A stretch of 64,000 bases of DNA from Candidatus Kapaibacterium sp. (GTDB taxonomy: Bacteria; Bacteroidota; Ignavibacteria; Kapaibacteriales; UBA7675): positions 1-64,000 of the forward strand of contig JANQRB010000027.1 in assembly GCA_028284775.1 (NCBI GenBank), written 5' to 3'. The notes beneath the pieces are model-generated. The model did no database searches. It was not told the origin of the DNA and worked only from the letters and a program-made list of their open reading frames with translations. The position numbers and the translations under genes are program-made. Shown here piece after piece: positions 56,176-64,000 of this stretch. Within the stretch, counting starts at the first letter, position 1; each line of letters opens with the position of its first letter.

Positions 56176-56207
56176 GATATCTTACACCGTCTTATAGTAA
56201 AGGCCCA

Positions 56208-56798
56208 TCATGCCCGCGTGTACTCGATACGCAGCATTTTGAATTCCTGGCCATTCTTTTTGGTGAACATCTCCATGACATAACTGTCTTTGCCTTTCAT
56301 TTCCACGACGGAGCGGAAGGGCATGTCGCCGTTGGTCGTTGGATCCGTCATCATTCCGCTCATCTTGAGCATTTTACTTTTGGCATCATAGCTGCCTTCG
56401 CTCCAGGCGATACCCGTGCCCATATTGTCAATCCAGATACTGACGTACTTTTTCTTTGCGTTGTCGTAGCCCTGCATGCCGATACCTTCGAATGGCATCT
56501 GCATCACAGTGCCGCTGTAGACCGATTTCATATAGCGTCCGCCGAGAATCATGGAATTTTCACATGTCCCCTGCGATTCTGTCGCTTCGGCACCGGGGTG
56601 TTCCCAGGACATCATTTTCGTCGTGAACCGGCCTTCGTGCATTTGCATCGCTTTGTGCGATTCACCAGGCGTCATGTAGCTCATCCAGGCTTTCATTTCT
56701 TCATTCATCTTGTGGTCGCCGTCATGGGCCTGAACGATTGATACGGCAACAACCATTGCGACAATCAGTACGCGGGCAAATAGTGACTGAGAGGACAT
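56208..56798 (-). CDS. DUF1579 family secreted protein
   Basis: 196 residues. Signal peptide: LFARVLIVAMVVAVSIVQA. The mature part is unusually rich in Met and Lys and matches DUF1579: MHEGRFTTKMMSWEHPGAEA, GRYMKSVYSGTVMQMPFEGI, GMQGYDNAKKKYVSIWIDNM, GTGIAWSEGSYDAKSKMLKM. DUF1579 proteins are periplasmic or exported and of unknown function. AGGAGG sits 6 nt before the ATG, a strong ribosome-binding site. It stands alone. Confidence 0.92.
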   Translation of the reverse strand: MSSQSLFARVLIVAMVVAVSIVQAHDGDHKMNEEMKAWMSYMTPGESHKAMQMHEGRFTTKMMSWEHPGAEATESQGTCENSMILGGRYMKSVYSGTVMQMPFEGIGMQGYDNAKKKYVSIWIDNMGTGIAWSEGSYDAKSKMLKMSGMMTDPTTNGDMPFRSVVEMKGKDSYVMEMFTKKNGQEFKMLRIEYTRA

Positions 56799-57470
56799 TC
56801 AAAACCTCCTGAAGGGTTTGGTAATAGTTGAGTAACTGTTAGTGCTGAACAACAATAACACGCCGCCGCGCGGAGTGTGCGGCGGCTGGCTTGCAAGAAA
56901 CCGCGGCAGATAGGGCATTGCCTGCCGATTAGCTGAATACGGCGGTAAACTAGATAAAAAAATGATTGCAGAGAAGTTTTTTTGTCCGATTGATTTATGC
57001 GCGTCCCGATCCGTGGCATGCTGAATCTGTCGGCTGACTTTGACGCTTTCTCCCCTGGTACGCCGCGGCCTCTTCTACTTCAGGCGGCAGTCTTTGCCGC
57101 CGTCGAAGCCGCGGGAGAGATGAATCGCAGAGTGGTCATGCTCGATCCATGCAAACGGGTGCACGGATAATAAGACAATATGTAGAAGCCTCTAACAAAA
57201 TGATAACATTTTTGACAGCCGCATATCGCGCCGTCGCTGCCGGCCGTCGCAGGCTTCGGCTGTCGGTAATCTATGCGTAGAACGCCGAAAGGCGTGCAGG
57301 TTCTCGTTTCGCGAGCTTGCACTGATGACCGGCGCCTTTATTGTTGTCAAATAGATGCATTTTGGCTATTTTCGGCCCGGTCGTAGAAAGGCGTACTTTT
57401 TGGTTCTATCGGATTCCCCTTCAACAGCGCGTATTGTAATCACAATCTCGAATCCGAGCATTAACATTAT
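56799..57470. other. Intergenic region
   Basis: About 670 bp without a supported gene. It contains the promoters of the DUF1579 and TPR-HTH genes. Confidence 0.4.
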
Positions 57471-59273
57471 ATGAAAAACGACATCGCAAAACTCGAGCGT
57501 AAACTTCGTCGCACGGGCAATGATACGCAGGCACGTATCGACATTTTGTGTGAAATGGCAGAAGCACTGGGCACCGAAGATCCTGATCGGTCCCTCGCTC
57601 TCTGCACGGAAGCTTACGAGCTGGCGGCGGCGCAGAAGCTGCACGCTCTGCAGGGTAAAGGTCTGGGTATCGCTGCGAAACTGCTTTATTCCTGGGAAGA
57701 ATACGAGCCTTCGCTGAACAAAGGCCTCGAAGCAATCGAATTTTTCCGCATAACCGGCGACAGACTGTCCGAGGCCGAGCTGCACATCGTAACCGGCTCT
57801 GCTTTCCTGGCGATCCAGGCTTCCGAGCGGGCGCGCGATTCCTTTCAACAAAGCCTGGATCTGCTAAGTAGCGCGGAGGCATCGTTGCGCGCCGACGCGT
57901 ATGCCGGCTTGTCCGAAAGTCTCGCTGCCTTGGGTCTGCATGACGAGGCGCTGGCGCAGGCCCAACAGGCCTTTGCTTTACAGGGTGTTATCGGTAACGA
58001 CTGGCGGGCGCTGGCAATCCAGATGCAGATCGCCATCCTGCAGCAGCATCTTGGCAATACAAACGAGGCACTGGAGGAATTGCGTGCGGTCCAGAAGCAG
58101 CAGGCAAGCCGAAACGACCTGGACGGCGAAGCGGCGACGGCGCGCAAAATCGGCGACATTCTGCTTGCCGAGGGTGAAACTGATAAAGCGCGCAGCTGCT
58201 ACCGACGCGCACGCAGTCTCAGCCGCAAATTGAGCGACCCGCATGGCGAACTGGCGGCGTGCATTGGGACGGCGCGTTCCATGCTGCAGGATCGTTCGGC
58301 GCGGGAGGCGGTCGCCGAACTTGAAAAATCGATTGCGATGGCCGAGAAGTATGATGCCCGTAGTGAAGCGTATGAAATCACTCTCCTGCTCGCCGATGGC
58401 AACCGCCAGATGAAACGCCATTCGCATGCCACGCAATACTATGAAGAAGCTCTGCGCGCCGCTGAAGCAGCCTACGAATCCAAGGTGGCCGAGCAAATGG
58501 AACGGGCGGCAATTCTGCACCGCGTCGAACGAGCGGAACAGGAACGTCTGATCCAGATCGCCCGCGATGAAAACAGGGCGCTGCTCGTTCAGCAAAATTC
58601 GGACGAGCTGGCCTCGCTGGCGCTGCGTATGATTCAGCGGACCGAGCTACTGGATACGTTTAAAGAATTATTGCAGCGCTTTGAACGCCCATCGCGCGGC
58701 TCCCAGAAGAATCTGGTCGAAAAAACGAGAGCCGAGCTCGAAGAAGTAGCTGTCGGTGAAGAAGAATGGGAAACCTTTGAACGACAGTTAAACGAATCGC
58801 AGCATCACTTCCTCCGCGAGCTGACCGACAATTTTCCCAGCCTCACGCGTATGGAAAAACGCATCTGCGCCTTGCTGCGGATTTCGCTCTCTTCGCGCGA
58901 TATTGCCGAGATGCACAGCGTCACGGTTCGTGACATCGAAACCCATCGTTATAACATTCGCAAAAAACTGGCTATTCCGACGAAAACGAATCTGACAAGT
59001 TTTCTGACGGATTTCGGTCTGCGCAATGGCGATGTTGAAGCGATGCAGGATGACCAGTCGCTAACGGCCAAGCTGTCGGCACGCTATCCCGAGCTGACAC
59101 CGGCCGAGATTAAGATTTGCTCCATGCTGGCGACAGACATGACAACGAAAGAAATCGCGGAAGTCCTCAATCTTTCGGCCCGGACAGTGGAACGCCATCG
59201 TTACAATATCCGCAAAAAGCTTGGGTCGGAAAATGTCGGCACGGATCTGAAGAAGTTCCTGGCAACATTGTAA
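57471..59273 (+). CDS. TPR-repeat regulator with two tandem C-terminal HTH domains
   Basis: 600 residues. TPR-like helix pairs cover about residues 40-350 (LAALGLHDEALAQAQQAFAL, DILLAEGETDKARSCYRRAR, HATQYYEEALRAAEAAY), followed by a coiled-coil (350-440). Two LuxR/GerE-type HTH units then follow. HTH1, about 450-515: FPSLTRMEKRICALLRISLS, SRDIAEMHSVTVRDIETHRY, NIRKKL. HTH2, about 534-600: YPELTPAEIKICSMLATDMT, TKEIAEVLNLSARTVERHRY, NIRKKLG. The two units are clearly related to each other and to the single HTH of the protein at 34.3 kb. Two DNA-binding units in one chain would allow binding of tandem half-sites without dimerising (inference). ATG at 57471, no clear Shine-Dalgarno. Confidence 0.92.
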   Translation: MKNDIAKLERKLRRTGNDTQARIDILCEMAEALGTEDPDRSLALCTEAYELAAAQKLHALQGKGLGIAAKLLYSWEEYEPSLNKGLEAIEFFRITGDRLSEAELHIVTGSAFLAIQASERARDSFQQSLDLLSSAEASLRADAYAGLSESLAALGLHDEALAQAQQAFALQGVIGNDWRALAIQMQIAILQQHLGNTNEALEELRAVQKQQASRNDLDGEAATARKIGDILLAEGETDKARSCYRRARSLSRKLSDPHGELAACIGTARSMLQDRSAREAVAELEKSIAMAEKYDARSEAYEITLLLADGNRQMKRHSHATQYYEEALRAAEAAYESKVAEQMERAAILHRVERAEQERLIQIARDENRALLVQQNSDELASLALRMIQRTELLDTFKELLQRFERPSRGSQKNLVEKTRAELEEVAVGEEEWETFERQLNESQHHFLRELTDNFPSLTRMEKRICALLRISLSSRDIAEMHSVTVRDIETHRYNIRKKLAIPTKTNLTSFLTDFGLRNGDVEAMQDDQSLTAKLSARYPELTPAEIKICSMLATDMTTKEIAEVLNLSARTVERHRYNIRKKLGSENVGTDLKKFLATL

Positions 59274-59638
59274 ATCGCGAATCCTGTCGGATACGCAAGC
59301 CGCAATGGCGGGTAACGTAGCGGGAACTATCTTCGACAACTCGCTGTCTGAAAGCTTTTGGCATACCCCTCACACGCAATGCGCGGCAACTGCAGTGCAT
59401 CGACGCCGTTTATGGCGGTCAGACCGACGTTAACTCTTCGCTGGCACTTAAACTACTGTCTGTTGCATGTCCCCTTGCACCCGCCGGCCCTCAGCGACCC
59501 TTGCTACCGGATGTAGCGGCTTTGTGAGAAGATCACCTGTGGCAAGGTGAAATGGTCGCCTCTCCTGCCGGCAACCTAATCTCATATGCGCTTGTCCGAT
59601 CCTCTATCCTTTGTCAGCAGACAAGCTACCGTCCTGTC
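59274..59638. other. Intergenic region between convergent genes
   Basis: About 365 bp with no supported gene or clear terminator. Confidence 0.4.
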
Positions 59639-60217
59639 TCAGCAGAAATACTGAGTCGCCGTACAGTTGCTGCGCGGATGCATATCTATGACGGTGCCGT
59701 AGCGATCGTGTTCAATCCGACAACAGTCCTCCAGCAGGGCGCGTAACTTGCGGCGCCCGCGCTGAACACGTGATTTAGCGCCCGACAGCGAGATATTCAA
59801 ATGCTCCGCCAGTTGCTGCTGGGTCCAGCCTTCCAGTTCCGTCAGCGTCAGCGCCTCCCGGTATGCCGGCGCCATCCGCTCGATAGTGGCCCGCAAACAG
59901 GTCGCGACGGCATGGTGCAACTCGTCGCCGCCTTCATCATCAGCCAGCATCTGGTAACCCTGCTCGACAGTCTGCTGCTTACTGCCGGCGCGAAAATGAT
60001 CAGCAATGCGATTGCGGACGGTCTGGTACAGAAAGGCCCGCATGTTAGCAACTCTACCGCCTCGCTGCTGATAATCGTACAACTTGAGTATGACGTCGTG
60101 CAGCAGATCATGCGCCAGCGATTCGTCACGCACGCGACTCAGCACAAATGCCTTCAGGGGCTGCCGAAAGCGTTCCCAGGCAGAGAAAACATCGATGTCC
60201 GCCGTCAAGTCATGCAC
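59639..60217 (-). CDS. sigZ: ECF RNA polymerase sigma factor, SigZ-like
   Basis: 192 residues from the GTG at 60217, chosen because GGGAGGG lies just upstream and B. subtilis SigZ (176 aa) starts at the same place; the frame is open to 60301. Region 2: FSAWERFRQPLKAFVLSRV, DLLHDVILKLYDYQQRGG, MRAFLYQTVRNRIADHFR. Region 4: MAPAYREALTLTELEGWTQQ, QLAEHLNISLSGAKSRVQRG, RRKLRALLEDCC. The SigZ-type tail follows, with Cys-Cys and RYGTVIDMHPR. It directs RNA polymerase to specific promoters. The cupin gene 126 bp upstream on the same strand is a likely operon partner. No classical anti-sigma gene is seen. Confidence 0.9.
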   Translation of the reverse strand: MHDLTADIDVFSAWERFRQPLKAFVLSRVRDESLAHDLLHDVILKLYDYQQRGGRVANMRAFLYQTVRNRIADHFRAGSKQQTVEQGYQMLADDEGGDELHHAVATCLRATIERMAPAYREALTLTELEGWTQQQLAEHLNISLSGAKSRVQRGRRKLRALLEDCCRIEHDRYGTVIDMHPRSNCTATQYFC

Positions 60218-60343
60218 TTCATTGCCCTCCCTTGTTCCGTCGCAGAATGTTTGAAGCCATACACGAGGCAGCGATAGCCCGGTCTGTACGGCCTGGAGCA
60301 CAGTAGACGCGCAGCTCGAATAAAGGACGCATATTGCAAAGCC

Positions 60344-60667
60344 TCATTCGCCAAAATCTTCGCGGCGAGGACAGAAGACATCCACGATCCGGCAGTCGGT
60401 AAGAGCTTTACCCGAGTGGGGCGCGTGCGGCGGAATCACGGCCAGCATTCCGGGCCGCAGCACCTGCGATTCGCCGTCAATCGTCAGTTCGTACTCGCCC
60501 TCGATCACATTAGCAACCTGTTCATGCGGGTGTGAATGTTCGGGGAGGGGAGCGGCAGCTTCGATAGTCCAAAAGGCGAAGGTCATAGCGCCGGAATGCC
60601 GATAGCGTAGTTTATAGCCAGGCAGCGGTTCGCTTTCGGGCAAATTGTGAACATTGAGAAATGGCAT
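60344..60667 (-). CDS. Cupin-domain protein
   Basis: 107 residues from the ATG at 60667 (AGGGAGGAAATAGA directly upstream); the longer open frame to 60769 adds non-cupin residues. A single cupin barrel: PLPEHSHPHEQVANVIEGEY (metal ligands His, His, Glu), ELTIDGESQVLRPGMLAVIP, PHAPHSGKALTDCRIVDVF (third His). Small cupins serve as dioxygenases, isomerases, ligand sensors or, in the ChrR type, anti-sigma partners. This one lacks the ChrR zinc-anti-sigma N-terminal domain, so anti-sigma function is not supported. It is immediately upstream of sigZ and probably co-transcribed. Confidence 0.9.
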   Translation of the reverse strand: MPFLNVHNLPESEPLPGYKLRYRHSGAMTFAFWTIEAAAPLPEHSHPHEQVANVIEGEYELTIDGESQVLRPGMLAVIPPHAPHSGKALTDCRIVDVFCPRREDFGE

Positions 60668-61020
60668 TCTATTTCCTCCCTGTTTCGACCCGCCGTCGCT
60701 GTACCTGCCTGCCCTGTGTTGCCTGGGGACGAGAAAGCAGCCAATTCGGTTCGGCCGGTTTGTTTTCAATTGACAAAGCGGAGCTGCGTTGGCGCTTGCC
60801 TAAGAAGATCGATAAAACCGTCCGACAAGTTTCGGGCGGCGCAGATGACATCGCGCAGGTCCGGTGGGCAATTGCCGCGATTCGAAGATATCAAATTTGC
60901 GCGCAATATCATTGCTGCGACGCGAAGCCGGAATTAAAGCTTCACCGACAATTAACAAATGCGGACCTCCCGCAGATTTACCGCAGGCAGGCCCGCCATT
61001 ATATACGCCCTAAGGGATGT
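60668..61020. other. Intergenic region
   Basis: About 350 bp between the Cys-rich peptide gene and the cupin gene, with no supported gene. It contains the cupin-sigZ promoter. Confidence 0.4.
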
Positions 61021-61206
61021 TTAACAACAGCCGGAAGGACAATCGCCATCGTCACAGCAGCCGGGAGGGCAGCAATCAGGATCGTCGCAGCAGGAGCTCT
61101 GGCCGACGGCGGCATAGCCGAGACCCCGCAGTGTTTTTGCATTCGCGGATACCACCGTCTTCAGTGCGGCAGGCCCATTGCCGCCATTGTGCTGAAATCG
61201 AGTCAT
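61021..61206 (-). CDS. Cys-rich 61-residue peptide with repeated Cys-Cys motifs
   Basis: 61 residues from an ATG with a textbook AAGGAG 6 nt upstream. The N-terminal 36 residues are ordinary (MTRFQHNGGNGPAALKTVVS, TLRGLGYAAV). The last 23 hold nine Cys in a repeated pattern: SSCCDDPDCCPPG, then CCDDGDCPSG, then CC, with Asp, Pro and Gly between them. This could be a metal-binding (metallothionein-like) tail, a disulfide-rich peptide or a modified-peptide precursor with a leader-core split. No modification enzyme or exporter is encoded nearby, and I do not recognise the family. It lies upstream of the cupin-sigZ pair and downstream of a HAD gene, on the same strand as both. Confidence 0.75.
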   Translation of the reverse strand: MTRFQHNGGNGPAALKTVVSANAKTLRGLGYAAVGQSSCCDDPDCCPPGCCDDGDCPSGCC

Positions 61207-61536
61207 GTCAAACTCCTTGTTTCGATAGTTAGCATACGTTCATTACACAAGGAAGACGCTGTGCGGCGCGCATGGACGCAGGCGACTGATGTCATTTGTC
61301 ATCAATCCTGCGGGTGGGATCTGCTTCGTGATATGCTCTAGTCAACTTCCGCTTATCTCTGCCAAATCACTGCCAGGAATTCAGGGCTTTACGGGACGCT
61401 TCTTTTCGAGCAGTCGGGGATTGTATCCGGACTATCTGCATCTCAGAACAAATTAGCCCGGCCTGGCGGTGAATGGAACAGACAAAGAGTCGCCGGCACG
61501 ACCGTCGTTACTACGCGATTGTTAATCGACCGGGAA
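61207..61536. other. Intergenic region upstream of the Cys-rich peptide gene
   Basis: About 330 bp with no supported gene. It holds the promoter of the Cys-rich peptide gene. Confidence 0.4.
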
Positions 61537-62193
61537 TCAATCGACGTTCATCGCGCGCAACAGGTCGGCATCAAGCTTGTGAAAGGAATCGACGATCAGA
61601 TCGGCGGTGGATAAATTTTGCTGCACATGAGGCAATCCCGCAAAGCCGACGCAGCGCATCCCGGCCGCTTTGGCGGCATGGACGCCATGCTCCGAATCTT
61701 CGATGACGACACAATCCCGCGGCTTCTGCTGCAGACGACGGGCGGCAAGCAGGAAAATCTCCGGATCGGGCTTTGCCTGCTTAACATCTTCGACCGCCAG
61801 ACAAACATCAAAGGCCCATTCCAATGCGAATTGCCGGATAACTCTTTGCATGCGCACGGAGCGGCCGCTGGTCGCCAATGCGGTCTTGATTCGACGGCCA
61901 CGCAGCTCGCGCAGCAGATCCACCACGCCATCGATTGGCCTGAGGTCCATATATCGCCGCTGCTCCTCTTCAACATCGTAGGATGAAGAATAGAATCCGG
62001 GCGCTTCCGGCAAGCGATAGCGCTCCTTGAAATAACGCCAGAAGTCGCGGCTGCTCTTACCATGCCAGGCCGCGATATCGCGGGTGTCGGCCTCGATGCC
62101 GTGACTTGCTGCCGCCGCACGAAAAAGCCCGGTTGAAATGGAATGGCTGTCGATGAGGACACCATCCATATCAAAGAGAACCGCTTTCATCAT
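61537..62193 (-). CDS. HAD-superfamily hydrolase, beta-phosphoglucomutase-like
   Basis: 218 residues. All HAD motifs are present: AVLFDMDGVLIDSH (motif I with both Asp), TALATSGRSVRM (motif II), KQAKPDPEIFLLAA (motif III Lys) and DCVVIEDSEHGVHAAKAAGM (motif IV). The alpha-helical cap between residues 15 and 85 is of the C1 type seen in beta-phosphoglucomutase and phosphoglycolate-type phosphatases. Expected: a cytoplasmic phosphatase or phosphoglucomutase acting on a small sugar phosphate. The start overlaps the end of the SRPBCC gene by 23 bp, with GGAG four to seven nt upstream of two adjacent ATGs, so it is translationally coupled. Confidence 0.93.
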   Translation of the reverse strand: MMKAVLFDMDGVLIDSHSISTGLFRAAAASHGIEADTRDIAAWHGKSSRDFWRYFKERYRLPEAPGFYSSSYDVEEEQRRYMDLRPIDGVVDLLRELRGRRIKTALATSGRSVRMQRVIRQFALEWAFDVCLAVEDVKQAKPDPEIFLLAARRLQQKPRDCVVIEDSEHGVHAAKAAGMRCVGFAGLPHVQQNLSTADLIVDSFHKLDADLLRAMNVD

Positions 62194-62755
62194 CGGACTC
62201 CAACATGGTTTGCAACTTTGTTAATTGCATGGACCAGTACTCTTTACGCAGTTCAGCCTCACGGTCATCCGGTAGCTTACAGTGCTGCACCACGATCTGA
62301 CTTTTGGCCGGGCCTTTCGCATAGAATTGTAGGTTGAGGCTGCTCTTGCCGTCGACCCATGTTATGCGCATTGACTTATTTTCGGTTGTCTTGCGGATCC
62401 TAAGGCCGGATTCCGCAAGCCAGCGCCCTCGCAGCTCTTCATCGTTGAAGGCGGCGTACAGGCGGCTCAGGGACACGGCGATCGTCTTGCTGCGCGATAT
62501 TTCAAAGCCACCGGGTTTTTCGTGTACTTTACGTAACCCGCGCTCGCGCTCGTAGGCGACGGTTATCATTTGCTGCCACCATGGATTCACCGAGGTATCG
62601 CTGTTTAAGATAGCAACGATTCCTTTGTGGTCCAGCTGCGCAGCGCCGGCGGAATCCAGCAGGGCAAACCACTCGGCCCAGTTGCGGCCGGTGCGGGCCT
62701 GAACAGCCTCGTCACCGACTTCCCTTGTTTTACTCGCTCCGCTCTGCTTAGTCAT
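62171..62755 (-). CDS. DUF4287-SRPBCC (AHSA1-like) fusion protein
   Basis: 194 residues. Residues 15-70 match DUF4287 (RTGRNWAEWFALLDSAGAAQ, WWQQMITVAYERERGL). From about residue 85 follows an SRPBCC/START-like domain: ISRSKTIAVSLSRLYAAFND, EELRGRWLAESGLRIRKTTE, MRITWVDGKSSLNLQFYAKG, SQIVVQHCKLPDDREAELRK. SRPBCC domains bind hydrophobic ligands or partner proteins. This combination is found as uncharacterised proteins in many bacteria. Function unknown. It overlaps the HAD gene start and is probably co-transcribed with it. Confidence 0.88.
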   Translation of the reverse strand: MTKQSGASKTREVGDEAVQARTGRNWAEWFALLDSAGAAQLDHKGIVAILNSDTSVNPWWQQMITVAYERERGLRKVHEKPGGFEISRSKTIAVSLSRLYAAFNDEELRGRWLAESGLRIRKTTENKSMRITWVDGKSSLNLQFYAKGPAKSQIVVQHCKLPDDREAELRKEYWSMQLTKLQTMLESDDESGSL

Positions 62756-62869
62756 ACGTTAGGCTCCCAGACTGGTTGAAGAGGGAATGCGCCGGAACTG
62801 TAACTGCGACGGCGGCGTCAGAACCGGTGAGTCTCTGTCGCGCAGGTCCTTCGACGCATTGTTTAATCG

Positions 62870-63331
62870 TTAAAACCGGAAATATTGATAGGACACCATA
62901 ATGCCTTCAAAACGCTTAACACTCTTACGAATTGTCAACGATGCATGCGCTCTAATCAGCAGGGATTTCGCCGTCCGCCAGGTCAGGCGCAGCTCGGTAC
63001 CGTCGCCCAGATAGACGCCGCGATCATCGAGCGACGCCACGAAGACGTTACCCGCCGCGGCGGGCAGCGGGGTGTCGACGGCAAGCAGACTGACATTCAA
63101 GGTGGAGTCGGCGCCGCAGACGCGCTTGTACACGACGGTCTTGTAATCGCCGCCGGGCGAGGCTTCCTCGCGTAGAATACGGTTGACGCAGTCGACGCCA
63201 CCGCTCGAACAGGCACCGGCGCTCAGCGCAACGATAGCGAAGACTGTTGCAAGGATGCCGTAGCGGCAGAATTCCGCCGACGACAGCTTCGTGTACGGGC
63301 GTGCAGATAAGAACATCTTATTGATCAGCAT
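62870..63331 (-). CDS. Small lipoprotein-like protein (DUF5412-type)
   Basis: 153 residues. A hydrophobic segment (YGILATVFAIVALSAGAC) ends at a Cys, suggesting a lipoprotein although the lipobox is atypical. The mature part begins SSGGVDCVNRILREEASPGG and continues DYKTVVYKRVCGADSTLNVS, then LLAVDTPLPAAAGNVFVASL and LRLTWRTAKSLLIRAH. This is the pattern of DUF5412-like exported proteins of unknown function. The start overlaps the end of the upstream membrane-protein gene by 14 bp, so the two are translationally coupled. ATG at 63331, or 63316. Confidence 0.75.
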   Translation of the reverse strand: MLINKMFLSARPYTKLSSAEFCRYGILATVFAIVALSAGACSSGGVDCVNRILREEASPGGDYKTVVYKRVCGADSTLNVSLLAVDTPLPAAAGNVFVASLDDRGVYLGDGTELRLTWRTAKSLLIRAHASLTIRKSVKRFEGIMVSYQYFRF

Positions 63332-64000
63332 AATACTCCGGCAAAATATTCATAATTCGAGTGTCACGAGCGGGATCCAGGCCTGCCGGCAACTTGCCCG
63401 GCCGAAAGATCGCCTTGCCGCTGCCGACCAAAAGCATGATCGACACCGGGATCACTATCAAAGCAGCAGCTGTCCGGCAGCGGCGGCGTGGGCTGCGCAG
63501 CCAGCTGGAATGCAGCCAGCAGGCCAGGGGCAGACAGGCTGCCGGGAGCACGACAATGACCATCCAGCTCTGCAGCGTTATCGGCGACAGGGCTGCAGCC
63601 AGGACCAGGGCGACAAAGGACCACCAGGCGTAGCCGCGCAGCCAGTCTTCGGCACTGTTTTCCGTCGCCGCAGCGCTGCGGCCCTGCCGGAAAAAGCGCC
63701 AGTTGACGTAGAAACTGAGTAGGATTGTCAGCGCGCCGATGCCCTGCAGCAAGCGCAGCGGCCACTCCAGCCATGACCAGCCGGGATTGGCGATTGTCCA
63801 GGCATCCTGCAGGAAGACCGTCTCTTTCAGCGGCGTGCCAATGTCGACCGAGCCGAGCCGAAACCAGTAGAGTGCCCCTTTCAGCACCGGCGCCACCTGG
63901 AGCAGTCCGCTGCCGATGGCAGGGTTATCGGGACGTGTCGGTGGCAGCGTACCGGTGCTCAGCAGTTCCAGAACCGCGGGCAGCAGCGGCAGCAATCCGA
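63318..64000 (-). CDS. Polytopic membrane protein, C-terminal part, truncated by window edge
   Basis: The open frame continues past the window end; the 225 visible residues from 63995 begin at an internal TTG, so the start is probably outside. At least three hydrophobic segments are visible (IGALTILLSFYVNWRFF, WWSFVALVLAAALSPITL, MVIVVLPAACLPLACWL, then AALIVIPVSIMLLVGS). The tail ends DTRIMNILPEYYADQ. The topology and aromatic-rich loops resemble glycosyltransferase-type or O-antigen-type membrane proteins, but no family can be named. It is coupled to the lipoprotein-like gene downstream. Confidence 0.75.
   Translation of the reverse strand, partial: GLLPLLPAVLELLSTGTLPPTRPDNPAIGSGLLQVAPVLKGALYWFRLGSVDIGTPLKETVFLQDAWTIANPGWSWLEWPLRLLQGIGALTILLSFYVNWRFFRQGRSAAATENSAEDWLRGYAWWSFVALVLAAALSPITLQSWMVIVVLPAACLPLACWLHSSWLRSPRRRCRTAAALIVIPVSIMLLVGSGKAIFRPGKLPAGLDPARDTRIMNILPEYYADQ

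Noticed and set aside
59552..59746. Small plus-strand ORF with AAGGTGAA before its ATG
   Set aside because: It overlaps the conserved C-terminus of the SigZ-like protein and has no recognisable features.
60661..61341. Long open frame on the plus strand opposite the Cys-rich peptide and cupin promoter
   Set aside because: Its translation has no protein-like pattern, it lies antisense to a gene with a perfect ribosome-binding site, and it has none of its own.

Overview
The window looks like a chromosomal segment of a Bacteroidota/FCB-group bacterium (Kapabacteria/Ignavibacteria-like lineages would fit; this is inference). The main reason is the number of secreted proteins ending in a type IX secretion (T9SS) sorting domain: at least seven carry a C-terminal 'PNP' beta-sandwich module. 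Other clues are DUF1501/DUF1800 proteins, TPR proteins with a LuxR-type HTH, and many starts with weak Shine-Dalgarno sites. No rRNA, complete prophage, CRISPR array or intact mobile element was seen. There is one tRNA, tRNA-Gly(CCC).

Layout. 1-7 kb: the N-terminal part of a soluble adenylate cyclase (runs off the left edge), a TraB/DUF5694-like secreted protein, a small MscS channel, a TetR regulator with its target lipoprotein and two matching operators, an 87-bp direct repeat, and a four-helix-bundle (23S rRNA intervening-sequence type) protein. 7-26 kb: a 1234-residue Ser/Thr kinase-ATPase-TPR signalling protein faces a block of minus-strand surface proteins (a 1991-residue PKD/beta-helix giant, a VOC protein, a secreted propeller-like protein, a Cys/Thr-rich T9SS protein and a 1284-residue lactonase-type propeller). 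A 200-bp tandem repeat lies inside this block. 26-34 kb: a decayed IS3-family element, an Asp-box T9SS protein and a DUF1800-DUF1501 pair. 34-43 kb: a TPR-LuxR regulator divergent from an Asp-box protein, a metallophosphoesterase, a macro-domain protein and another T9SS protein with a clear terminator, followed by an AraC remnant. 43-50 kb: a frameshifted small membrane protein, a DUF4287 protein, two phage-tail-collar-like proteins, two conserved hypotheticals, an Asp-box protein, a second phosphoesterase and the tRNA. 50-64 kb: a large Asp-box/T9SS protein, FabF, a YchJ/SEC-C protein, DinB, DUF1579, a TPR protein with two HTH domains, a SigZ-like sigma factor with a cupin, a Cys-rich 61-residue peptide, a HAD phosphatase, a DUF4287-SRPBCC protein, a lipoprotein-like protein and a truncated polytopic membrane protein.

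Functionally the window is dominated by cell-surface display and by signalling proteins built from TPR arrays (cyclase, kinase, two TPR-HTH regulators). Most genes are monocistronic. Likely co-transcribed pairs are tetR-lipoprotein, DUF1800-DUF1501, cupin-sigZ, SRPBCC-HAD and membrane protein-lipoprotein. The T9SS translocon itself is not in the window. The most unusual items are the Cys-rich mini-protein at 61.0-61.2 kb, the tandem-HTH regulator, the kinase with DFN in place of DFG, the TetR operator pair and three unrelated intergenic direct repeats. I did not find a clear-cut new multi-gene system.
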